From the NCBI GenBank assembly GCA_963978895.1, contig OZ022241.1:12844856-12908855 (forward strand): DNA of 64,000 nucleotides, written 5' to 3'. The translations under genes were made by a program, and so were the position numbers. This document shows, one piece after another, positions 54,136 to 64,000 of this stretch. How positions within the stretch are numbered: the stretch's first letter is position 1; every line of letters starts with the position of its first letter. The notes beneath the pieces are model-generated. The model was not told the DNA's origin. It was given only the letters and a program-made list of their open reading frames with translations, and did no database searches. This DNA comes from Erpobdella octoculata. Taxonomy: Eukaryota > Annelida > Clitellata > Hirudinida > Erpobdellidae.

Positions 54136-54938
54136 GGATTGATTGGACAAAATTTAATTAAATAATTATATGTGATATTTTCGTCGAGCTATTTATTGTC
54201 TATGCTAATATTCTCGTTGTTTATGTAACAGAATGTGGCTTAATAAATCGATTATATAAAATTGTTTTTTGATTCACTTGTTTGCAATACTACAAGATAA
54301 ACGGACGTTATGATCAATGTATCCTAAGCAAATCGATACGTCTAGGCTTTTGGATCATGCAACTGTCTGTAAAGTGCTAAATAATTTTAAATTTTAAATG
54401 TTTTTATTTACCTTCACTTTTTCTTTGTTTGTTTTTCTGTGGTGATCAAATCTTAGAAACAAAAATTCACCCACTTTTCAACCACCTAGAGCTCTAAAAT
54501 TTTCAGAAAAGCTTTATTCTGGATAAAAAAATACATGGATTTAAGGTTTCCGACATGAATTAGGCCTTAAATCAATTAAAATTAATCAAATCAAATTAGT
54601 TCTTGCCATCTAGCGATTGTTATAAGTTGTTACCAATGCTTTTATTAACTCGTCGTCTCTGTTTGTTTCTCTGTCTGTCTGTTTGTTTCTCTGTCTGTTT
54701 CAAATCTTGCAATCAATTTTTGAGTCACTTCCTGATGATAGATTTTTTTCAAATTTTGCATACATGCTCAAAATAGAAGACAATGCAATATTCAATTATT
54801 AGTTTTACAATAAGTCAATTAATTTAGTTAATTTTAATTAATTTCGCATATATATATATATATATAAATGTGTGCGTGTTTATATATATGTATGTATATG
54901 TGTACGTGTGTGTGTTTATTATATTTTTTTATCTAAGA

Positions 54939-55035
<97 letters not shown>

Positions 55036-55854
55036 TTTGCAGCACGTCTTTTCAAACTTTTATTATCTCTCGAACACTCAACTTTAACACACTGTCTAAA
55101 TTCTAAAAATTCATACACAAATTAATATTTCTAATTGTAACTTAATTTAATTGTAATTTAGTTTACTTGTTGTATATTGCGACTTTAATATAAAATAAAA
55201 GAGTAATATAAGAAAAAATTGATTGCAAAATTTGTGTTTTAATTACATATAAAAGCATTGGGTTTTAAAAATTCGTTTTTAATTTACTTGTTTATGTATA
55301 AGTCGCCAAAGGTCCAAAATAATTAACAAGATTGAGCGTAATCGTTGTTTTAAATTCAAAAATTTTAGTTTGTTGACAGATAAAGAGGAAAATAAAAGCA
55401 TTTTTTTAAATAGTTTTTTATTTTTACTTGTTCACATCTGGACCTCCAAGACTTTTCCGCTATATCCGCCCCTGGGTCGAGTTGATTTCGACCTGTGGTG
55501 CACGTCGACCACTCTGCACTCAGCTAGTCATGCTAGTGCCACTGCATCCTAAACTCTATGTATATTTGACCAATCGCAAAATAATCTATAATCATTAAAA
55601 ACTCTGAAAATGCTAAATGAGCAAAAATGATAACTTATTACCTCAGCTCAGTACTTGACAGTTCAAAAAAATTGTTCTTACTTGTTTTAACGGAAGTTGC
55701 GTAAAAGTTTAATTTAGAAAGCTGGGATGTATTTGTTTTTGATATTTTTGAACTAATAATCGCAGACGATGTTTCAAGAATAATAATTTTATTCGTCTTT
55801 TAACGACCCTCTCTATTAATTTGATTAAAATTCCCGTCAAAATCGAGTTTTGAA
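54136..55854. other. repeat-derived DNA upstream of the ZCCHC-like gene
   Basis: 54405-54590 and 54610-54835 are minus-strand copies of dispersed repeats (ttctaagatttgatcacca; caatcaatttttgagtcact). A (TA)n tract is at 54936-55032. 55130-55300 matches 48990-49140 inverted. The last 200 bases before 55855 should contain the promoter and 5' UTR of the next gene. Confidence 0.5.
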
Positions 55855-58800
55855 ATGGTTCAAAAAGACGAGATGTGTGCAATATTCAAAACTCTTAAAA
55901 GCGTTGATCGCATTGAGATACTGTGTGGCATGCTACAACTCTGTGTTCCACAAGAATTGCGTTTTATAGGTTCATGCCTCGAAGATCTTATTCAGAAAAG
56001 CTACAAGTCGCTGTATGACGTCGAGTGTGTAGCAAACGATTCAAAACAGTTACAAGAAGTGGCGAGTTCTTTAAAAAACAAGATCGATCGGGAACTTTGT
56101 TCAACACTGAATACATACTTATCGCTTCTACATTCCGACAACACGTCATGTGCACACTCAATTTTTTCAATTCTGGATGACTTAAAGGCATCTATTGAAG
56201 CCCGTGTTGTATTTCAAGAATGTGTCTTCAGTGAAATTTCATCTGGAAATTGTGATATTTTTGATGATATTATTCTCATATTTACGATGGCATCATATCA
56301 TCCTGCATTCACGATAGATCAGAGGCTAAAAATGTATGAAATGTGCAGGTCATTTAAAGAGATATTAAAGGAAACTAGCTCTCAAGTTAATTCAGTAACT
56401 ACAGCTCAGTTTTATTGTTGTTATTGGAAATCTATTCATTTAAATTCATTTCAGCAGTCAGTTTTTGTATCTATTAATAATGATCATGACCACTAACAGT
56501 TTCTTTGAGATTTCAGTCTCAAGTGGATGATTAATAGAAAACAAAATTATTTTTATTCTTTTTTTATTCTTTGAGATTTGCTTAAATCTCTGGTAGTCCA
56601 AGTATGGTCACCTGATTGAAAATAGCATTATTTGTTTTGAAAATACAAATACAAAGTGTGGTAAAGGTGGAGAATAGTGTAATATATTTTTCCAGTGTTT
56701 TTAATAATATTTTTATTATAAAATTGATATAATTAAAAAGTCAAATAAATTACCAATAGACTTATCTAATTACTTTTTTAAAATTATTTAAAAAAAAGAA
56801 GTTAAGGACAGACAACCGTCTAGTAGTAGCTAAAAAATAAGGTTATAAACAAAAAGCTAACTTAATGTAAAGTGGATTGAAATGAAATGTACAAGAAAAA
56901 AATTGTGCTGTTTCTGAGGTTTTTCTTCTCTGAATTAGATCAGCAATGAGAGAGAGAGAGAGATTAGATAAGCTTGAACTGTATTTCAGCAGTACTTTTT
57001 TTAGATGTAATCGAGCCATTAGAAGCTCGGCCAGCCGAAATTTGAGTCGTAATTTTGCTCCAGCCAGCCGACATCCCAAAAAATGTTGGTGCCTGGGTAT
57101 AATTCGGCGTTATGAAATATTTAACAAGTAGAGGGAGGAGCCAGTATTATAGTATGTATTTTTATGGACCTTAAAGTAAAAATCCCTCTCCAAATATGCT
57201 ATGAAAACATTTTACATTCAGTAAATTAATTGTACTTGTGTATTCACATTTAAAGTAACCTGTTTTATCTTTTTTATACCAAATGTTGTTCAGAAGTTTC
57301 TTGACAGTTCTTAAATAAATAAATGAACAAACAATATAATTATTATTAGCCAAAGCACTTTGATGTAGCTTATTAATCTAAGACAATTAATTATTACAGG
57401 TATTATTAACAGTACTTACTTATTCTATAAAATGTATAACAATGAGATATTCAAACCTTGTCTTCTTGTGTTTTTTAGGAAGAATGCGGTAGTTCTTTTG
57501 TAGAAGTTGAAGATAATAATAGTAATAAAGGCGTTCAAGGTCATTTCTTATTTCTAGATTTTTATTTACTGAATTTTTCATTGAATATTATGAATTTTGT
57601 CATGAACATGAAATTAAACTGAATGTGCTTTTTAGATATTCCCATCAACATTCGTCTTAAACCTGTTCCCAATAATGTGAAGCTGTCCAATGAATTTGTC
57701 CTCCAGGTATTATATGTTTCCTAAAGTGTATATTGTTTTCATTTCAGCACTTTTATAGCCAACTATAGAAATAATGCTTTGTGCCAGGTTACCTGGTCTA
57801 ATGGTCCAGTTACTGAATGTGTGAGAAGTAAAGAACATGTGCTAAGATTACATTCAGAAGTAGGTGGTCTACTTATTCTATTGATTGAGTGAGCAATAGT
57901 CGTGTATGTAAGAATAATGTGTGTGAAGTTAGCCTCGAGGCTGGCAATGCTAATTAAAAATAAAAATAAATTGCGTGCACTGGGGCTGTGCTATACATTG
58001 TTGGATGGGGTTTAAAAAATGGAATCGAATGGTATATTTGTGTTTTCTTCGGTTCAACAAATAAAAAAGTTATACACCAAAAACGACGATTTTCCGACGA
58101 AAATTGCATAAAATCAAGCTTGGCTCTTCTTTGAGATCTAACTTATTTTTAACTGCTGCACTGGGAATATCCGAGACGCTTGTTTTTAGATAATTCAATA
58201 TCAAATCCAACAATGTAACTTTCGCTTTTAAAAGTTAATAAATAAAAAAATTATCGAATAAAACGTCGGACCGTATACCAATTTCTCCGAGCAAACCGAA
58301 ACATAAACAAACGCTGCGATTGGACAATCGAGTCTAGCTCACTGTGGCTAATTATGCAAAATATGCAAAGTAGATTGAGAACACCTCCTAATGAACTTTA
58401 GGGAAAATTTTATTTTTAAGAAAAATCTATTGAATTTTACAAAAAAAAATTTTTATTAATAAAAGTTTTGTTAAAAAGATAACTATTTAATAAAATTTAA
58501 ACAATACACGCAAGTGAAATGTTTCGTTTGAAACTCTTCTTAGAAACAGTGATATTTCAGTTACAACTTTTCAGTTACAGTTACAGTTGAAGTTACAACA
58601 TTTTTCAGTTAAAGTTATTTTTCCACAAACATTGTTCAGTTACTATTACACTTATTTATTTTTAAGTTAAAGTTACAGTTAACTGTAGATTCTATACACA
58701 GCCAAAAAATTTTTTTTATTTATTTATTTACAAAATGGTAAAACTTCGAGTTCATTTTAAAAAGAACACGAGTTTCTAGATTCTTGGAGAGCCTGTTTCT

Positions 58801-61539
58801 TTTTCCTGCCGTCATATCACTGCAAACCGAGAAGATGCGCTCCACATATGCTTCTGAAGCAGGTGCAGGGATAAGGTATTTAGTGAAGGCTGCTATTAGA
58901 GGATACACTGTCTCTGAGGCTGTCCAGAAACTTAATCCAGTTTGATTAGCAGCTAATCTTTTTGAAGCCCCAAGATAAGCATTAAGTTTTTCCTCAACAG
59001 AACTTCCGTGCCTAGATTGCTTGCTCGGAGAACTGGAAGCTTCGATTTCTTGGGCAAGCCTCTAAAATCTTTTTAAAGGAGGTTGGCACAATTCATCAGA
59101 AGACGATTGCAACAGCACTATCAACTATCAATAATAACAAAAGGCCGCGAATAACTAAACAGCGCCATATATACTATTTGTTAGGTAACACCAAAGAACT
59201 CGATTTTTATCTTTAGATAAAAAAATAAATCTAATAATTAATTATTTTTGTATTATTTAACTGAATTTATTATTTAGTTACTATTACAGTTAGAGTTATT
59301 CGCCGTATTTCAGTTACTATTACTATTACACTTAACTGACCATTATTTTTATATTATTTTCCGATTTCAGTTAGTGTTACTGTTAGAAAGCATTAAGAGT
59401 GTGCATGTTTGGTGAATCCACCTTCTACATTTTTCGCACTCCACCCAGTCTCCACCTGCACCCTCTCCACTGGATCCGCAATACAAACAATAGTTTGTCA
59501 TTTTGTCGGATGATAGCAGGATTTCTTTCAACTACTCTTCCCTTTCCCTGTCTGGATTAAAATAAACACTTATATCTTCCCAACTATCCCAGTCTTCTAA
59601 TAAAAACTCAAATACAAATATACCACAACTGTGGGCATCATTTTGAATTTTAGTCACGGGTGCCTTTTTACTGTGGAGAGGGTACAGGTGGAGACTGGGT
59701 GGAGTGCGAAAAATGTAGAAGGTGGATTCACCAAATATCACTCTTAATGCTTTCTAAGGAAGAGTTTCAAAAGAAACATTTCCCTTGCGTGCATTGCTTA
59801 AATTTTATTAAATAGTTACGTTTTCAACAAAGCTTTTATTAATAAAAAAATTTTTTCGTAAAATTCAATAGATTTTTCTTAAAAATAAAATTTTCTCTAA
59901 AGTTCTTTAGGTGTTATCGAGTAGCCACTTTGCATAATCAGCCAGTGAGCTACACTCGATTGTCCAATCGCAGCGTTTGTTTACGTTTCGGTTTGCTCGG
60001 AGATATTGGTATACGGTCCGACGTTTTATTCGATAACTTTTTATTTATTAACTTTTAGAAGCGAAAGTTACATTGTTGGATTTGATATTGAATTATCTAA
60101 AAACAAGCGTCTCGGATATTCCCAGTGCAGCAGTTAAAAAAAAGTTAGACTATCTCAAAGAAGAGCCAAGCTGGATTTTATGCAATTTTCGTCGGAAAAT
60201 CGTCGTTTTTGGCATATAACTTTTTTATTTGTTGAACCGAAGAAAAAAAAAATATACCATTCGATTCCATTTTTTAAATGCTTTTATTTAACTTCACTTG
60301 TCTCTCTATTTGTCGTTTGTTGGTTAGTTTGCCTGTTGTGATCAAATCTAGGTCAAGTGTATTCATTGGTTTGCTTGTCTGCGATGATCAAATATAGGAT
60401 AAGTATGCGTGGCCAAGTGTATTCAAATGCGTATATCGGCGGTGGGTAAAATGCAGACTGCGGACTTATATTTAAATAAATGTTAACGAAAAATTTTGAT
60501 TTTGATTTTTTGATTTTATTAATAATTACAACTAAAATTTAACCGAATACTTTATTTACTGAATCTTGGTTATTTATAAACCGAATTGTTTCGGTTACTA
60601 AGGTGACGAGTTTTTTTCATTATATGAATTTAATGTTAACGAAAAATTTATAAAATTTTATATTTTATTTATTAACAATTTAATATAAATACATATTCAC
60701 AACTAAAATTCAACCGAATAAGTTATTTACTGAATTTTGGTTTTCTTTTTTAATGGTTAAATAGTTTCGGTTGCTAAGGTGACGAGTTTTTTTCATGTAT
60801 GAAAAGCGCCATGGTTGCGTAATAAATTTCAAATTGGTAATTACGTAATAAAATTCAAATTTGGTTTACGTAACAACGTTTGAAGGCTTCATTTTTTTTA
60901 TAATTAGCATTGCCAGCCTCGAGGCTAACTTCACACGCATGTAAGAATAATGCAATATAATAGGAAACAAAATTTTGTTGAAGCTTGTTCGGACATTCCC
61001 TGAAGTTGGAGATCTTCTTAAGATGGACCCGTCTTGTTTTACTTCTTCACTTCCAAGTAAGATAGTCTTGACTCAATGAATACTACTTCACTGTATTGTT
61101 TTAAATTCCCTTGTTTGATACAAAGATTTTCCTGGCTCAAACTCATCTGAAGCTTATGAAGAATACTTTCAGTAGGCACATGTTTTCTTTGTGAAGGATA
61201 TTGTTGTTTATGAACATGTTTTCCTTGTGAAGGATATTGTTGTTTATGAACATGTTTTCCTTGTGAAGGATATTGTTGTTTATGAACATCATTTGAAAAG
61301 CTGTTAAATTTTTTACAGAGAATTAATGTTGCTTCCGAGACGTATAATAACGTCTGGCTCCATGATGGAGTTTGTTGGCGATTCACGCGTGTTTCTTAAT
61401 CATGTAAGAGTGATTAATGATGATGATGTGGAGATGGAAGGTGAAAGAGAAGAAGACGATGATAGAGATTCGATGACCAGGTCTCACAACAGTTCGGTAT
61501 CTCACTTATCTTCTCTCTCTGAAGATCTCTCAAATTGTT
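55855..61539 (+). CDS. ZCCHC2/ZCCHC14-like protein, N-terminal exons, 3' incomplete
   Basis: Six exons join in phase: 55855-56385, 57479-57539, 57636-57706, 57788-57859, 60984-61056, 61321-61539 (about 342 codons so far, open at the last donor). The first 177 residues match the N-terminal region of vertebrate ZCCHC2/ZCCHC14 as I recall it: IEILCGMLQLCVPQELRF, IGSCLEDLIQKSYKSL and FTMASYHPAF. Exons 3-5 give a PX-like block with VTWSNGPVTECVRSKEHVLR and TFPEVGDLL. Exon 6 is acidic and Ser-rich (NDDDVEMEGEREEDDD). In vertebrates a SAM domain and CCHC knuckle follow; neither was found before the window ends. Vertebrate ZCCHC14 binds RNA and recruits TENT4 poly(A) polymerases; function here is inferred only. 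Intron 4 (3.1 kb) is filled by a MULE. Confidence 0.68.
58547..59382 (-). mobile_element. hAT element with C-terminal dimerisation domain trace
   Basis: Ends CAGTGATATTTCAGTTAC and (inverted) CAGTAACACTAACTGAAAT; subterminal cagttac repeats in both orientations. TTAGAAA flanks both sides (58540-58546, 59383-59389). The minus frame 58720-58908 reads YPLIAAFTKYLIPAPASEAY then VERIFSVCSDMTAGKRNRLS, matching the hATC domain (P-A-S-x3-ERIFS ... KRNRLS). Only this last part of a transposase remains. Confidence 0.87.
59532..59680 (-). pseudogene. Ulp1/C48-like cysteine protease fragment in the MULE core
   Basis: The minus strand reads VTKIQNDAHSCGIFVFEFL before a stop at 59532. The pattern Q-x5-C-G-(I/V)-F-V is the end of the Ulp1/SENP catalytic site: the oxyanion Gln six residues before the nucleophile Cys. 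The His and Asp of the triad, which lie further N-terminal, are missing, so the fragment is not active. Ulp1-like genes are known passengers of plant Mutator-like elements; the TIR and 9-bp duplication here fit that association. It could alternatively be the tail of another transposon-borne protease. Confidence 0.6.
60286..60888. repeat. dispersed repeat, uninterrupted copy
   Basis: It contains two diverged copies of an aactaaaatttaaccgaata ... ggtgacgagtttttttcat unit. The same sequence, on the opposite strand and broken by a Helitron, is at 46000-46148 and 48351-48480; parts recur at 42200-42290 and 50560-50785. It is inserted in the right arm of the fold-back MULE. Family unknown. Confidence 0.75.
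61191..61297. repeat. 36-bp tandem repeat, three copies
   Basis: Unit gtgaaggatattgttgttta plus tgaacatgttttcctt, nearly identical in all copies. It lies in intron 5 of the ZCCHC-like gene, just before the exon-6 acceptor. Confidence 0.95.
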
Positions 61540-61779
61540 GTATGTATTCTTATAATATTTGATTTGAGTCTCTAAGTGATTTTGTTGACTTTTTTCTTAA
61601 GTTGTAGCAACTAACTTTTTCCATATTCCTAACATAAAAGCGCAATGATGTATTATGTCACCCGATTACCATCTGCAGGTCTGAAAAAACTCATGTTGAT
61701 AGATTATGAGACGCTGAACACGGCTTGTTAGGGCACTTTTTTGTTAAAATGTTTAAATAAAAAGTTAGCCGTGAAAGTT

Positions 61780-61905
61780 TAACGTTTTGCGGATATATAT
61801 TATGCATCGTACGTCATCGCTGAATATAAACAAGTTGAAAATAAATAAATATCCGAAGTACGCTGGCGGGTTTTCCCCACATTTGAGCGTACGTCATCAA
61901 ACAAT
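61780..61905. repeat. direct repeat, left copy
   Basis: The segment gcggatatat ... cgtacgtcatcgctgaatat ... ggcgggttttcc recurs in the same orientation at 63536-63720, where its second half is present twice. The two copies flank the probable piggyBac remnant. Confidence 0.85.
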
Positions 61906-62049
61906 ATAATTAATATTAACCCGTTTAGGTCCAAAACTTTATTAATTAGATTTCTATTATTTTTTTTTTTATTTCTAAGTTACTTGCTTATGTTTTAACA
62001 GATTTATTTTTAATTATTTTTTATTTGAAAGAAAACTTTGAAAATTCAC

Positions 62050-63060
62050 TATGCTCGTTTTTCGAACGGTGGTCGTATAGACTACTGAAAACGACAAAAT
62101 GTTTAAAAGTCAATTTCTTTTTTTTCTCAATGCAAACAATTATAATATAAATTTTAGGCTATAAACAAAAAAGCTAAAAACACATTTCTGACTTTATCAG
62201 TAACACAGTTCAATAAAATCCGAAATTTTAACATTAAATAAATCTGTCAAGCAGTTCATGATAGTCGTTTCAGAACCGGAGTGTGCGGAAAGCACCAAAA
62301 CAATTCCGATGAAGTCGTTTGCCGCACTTGGCCCACATGTACAGTGTTTTGCCACAATTTTCCAGCTTGTAGCGACCTACTGTTTTTACCTTTTCCAGAT
62401 CGTGACCATGGCCAGTTGCTGAATCTTCCCTATCGTTTTGTTTCTTCAACCGTGCATGAATTCATTTCATCGGTATAAAACAACCTAAACAGCCTATATG
62501 GGGTTTTTCAAGCAAAGCACCATTGTGGTGTTTCAAACTCGTTATATATAGACTGTTTTAAAAGTGGCTATTCAAATGACTCTTTTTGGTCCAAGTGCAT
62601 TTCAATTGTTTTTGGCGTTTTGGTTGCCGCGGCATTGAACTGACCGTATTTGCGACCTACATTTCTTTACCCAAAGAACCGACACAGTCTAATCCCATCC
62701 CATCATTAGTATAATCAACTTCTACCTTCCCAGATACATTACAAAGAATAACATTTCTTCTTCATTTGCTTATTCATTAGTCACGTGTTATGATGCGCCG
62801 GGCGGAAGAATGACAAGTATGTCAACCTCAATGCTATCATCATCATCAAGAATTAGTTCCATAGCTTCTTTCAACGTGAAAAAACGTTCTGTTTGACGCC
62901 TTTCATTTTTAAACTTTACAAACATTTCATTCGAAGAATTAAATTTGCAAAAAACACTATCACCAATTCAACAACTGCACAACTATAAGCTGAATAAACT
63001 AGTTTCGACTCGTTCGCATAAAGTACTCTATACGACCAACGATCGTAGAACGAGCATGAC
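62050..63060 (-). mobile_element. probable piggyBac remnant
   Basis: Inverted ends: atgctcgtttttcgaacggt at 62050 and its diverged complement near 63020-63056, followed inward by ggtcgtataga. On the minus strand an N-terminal-like piece (RRQTERFFTLKEAMELILDD, then ILPPG) resembles the start of piggyBac transposases. A C-terminal-like piece near 62280-62400 (YKLENCGKTLYMWAKCGKRL, HRNCF) resembles their cysteine-rich tail. The catalytic middle is missing. No TTAA was found next to the ends, so assignment is tentative. Confidence 0.5.
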
Positions 63061-63535
63061 TCATACATGTTCAGATTGTGAGTTAGTGTAAACACAATAA
63101 AATTTAATTAAAGTTGCTGTTTACTTTTGAGTACATCCTCTTTCGATATTTCAAACTTTTGTTATGATAACTCTCATGAAATTAGCATAATAAATTTTTA
63201 AAGTAATATCGGTCGAAAACCTTGAAAATGCTCATATTCTAACCCAGATTAAACTACTTAATACGAATAAAAAAATTATTTAAAAAATTGTATACAGTGT
63301 ATTGAAGCTTTCTTAACATAAAAAAAACTTTTAACAGAAAAAAAATTACAGCTTAATTTTATGCAACGCCAAAAATAAGTGTGTTCGTAAAACGTACGAT
63401 GGTCTAAAACGGGTAAACAACAATTTACTAATTTACAATTAATATTCCTCTTAATTTAATTAACAATAATATTATTATTATTAACAAAAATTAACTATTT
63501 CCTAATATAATTCCTATTGGAAAGTTCGATACTTT

Positions 63536-63900
63536 GCGGATATATAAGAAAAACATCGTACGTCATCGCTGAATATAAACAAGTTGAAAATAAACAATTC
63601 ACCGAAGTAGTAGTCGGCGGGTTTTTTCCAATTTTGAGCATACGTCATAACTCAATATAAACAAGTTGAAAATAAATAAATCACCGAAGTAGTACATCGG
63701 CGGGTTTTCCCAATATCAGCCATTGAAAAATTGGTTTTTTTGTAGGCGGTTTTTTTCATTATCAGCCATTAAAGGTTGGGTTTTTTCGTAGGCTTTTTTT
63801 CAATATCGCAAATAAAAGTTGTTTTTTTTTCGTAGGCGTTTTTTTTCTGTAATAGCCGTTACCGTTTGTTTTTTTCGTAGGCTGTTTTTTCCGAAAAATT
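63536..63900. repeat. direct repeat right copy and gtaggcgtttttt tandem units
   Basis: 63536-63720 repeats the 61780-61905 sequence. From 63720, four diverged units of about 45 bp (cagccattnaaaggttnggtttttttcgtaggc) run to 63890. No gene is seen to the window end. Confidence 0.8.
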
Positions 63901-64000
63901 TCATCTGCTACTGCATAAAATTGTCACACGCTTCACTTGCGAAGCGTTCGTAAAGTTATTACTATAACAGCGTATTGGTGTTGTTTTTGAGCTTAGAGTT

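Larger units (their letters stand above)
57917..60940. mobile_element. fold-back MULE-like element with Ulp1-like core, invaded by two other elements
   Basis: Same family as 38229-38805 but larger. Arms of about 700 bp: left 57917-58546 continued at 59383-59465, right 59670-60285 continued at 60889-60940. Flanks repeat GTAAGAATA (57908-57916, 60941-60949); the match can be extended to 14 bases because the ends are ATG-like. The centre (59466-59670) carries a protease-like coding trace. A hAT (58547-59382) has entered the left arm and another repeat (60286-60888) the right arm. Confidence 0.88.

Noticed and set aside
61039..61386. His/Lys/Gln repeat protein on the minus strand
   Set aside because: It is the complement of the 36-bp intronic tandem repeat.

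Overview
This is animal (metazoan) nuclear DNA. It is AT-rich, with genes split by GT-AG introns, microsatellites up to about 760 bp, and a very heavy load of transposable elements. A neuropeptide-type GPCR resembling protostome FMRFamide-receptor-like proteins suggests an invertebrate; I cannot name a phylum. Nothing is prokaryotic: there are no operons, no CRISPR and no Shine-Dalgarno logic.

Six host genes could be reconstructed by joining exons. A class-A GPCR (+, 9.8-11.3 kb) has one small intron. A three-finger C2H2 zinc-finger protein (-, 13.0-15.4 kb) lacks a secure 5' end. A FAHD1-type fumarylacetoacetate-hydrolase-fold enzyme (+, 21.65-22.5 kb) has 3 exons. The H/ACA-RNP assembly factor SHQ1 (-, 23.8-29.9 kb) has 13 exons and is complete. 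The exon-junction-complex DEAD-box helicase eIF4A3 (-, 30.9-39.2 kb) has 8 exons and is complete. The 5' part of a ZCCHC2/ZCCHC14-like gene (+, 55.9-61.5 kb) continues past what I can resolve. FAHD1 and SHQ1 converge; SHQ1 lies downstream of eIF4A3 on the same strand. The exon phases agree at every junction of the five genes whose coding ends I could fix or partly fix.

Most other DNA is mobile. The main groups are: (i) CR1/L2-type LINE fragments at 1.6-4.2, 28.4-29.5 and 42.8-43.8 kb; (ii) Helitrons, recognised by a 5' TCTATATATATA start, a 3' GC-rich hairpin and a CTAG end, including a defective Rep/helicase copy in an eIF4A3 intron and many non-autonomous copies carrying an 18-bp minisatellite; (iii) hAT elements with 8-bp target duplications at 2.64-3.39, 34.73-36.37 and 39.92-40.75 kb, plus one with a 7-bp flanking repeat at 58.5-59.4 kb; (iv) two Mutator-like families with 9-bp target duplications, one a fold-back family whose centre holds a Ulp1-like cysteine-protease fragment; (v) a 3-kb inverted-repeat element (17.6-20.7 kb) carrying a decayed DUF4806-like gene; (vi) a probable piggyBac remnant at 62.0-63.1 kb.

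The most unusual structures are a 2.2-kb Helitron palindrome (46.15-48.35 kb) that arrived as one unit, shown by an uninterrupted related copy of its target near 60.5 kb, and the nested MULE/hAT/Ulp1 structure in intron 4 of the ZCCHC-like gene. 48.36-50.91 and 39.2-42.6 kb contain only repeats and unassigned AT-rich DNA.
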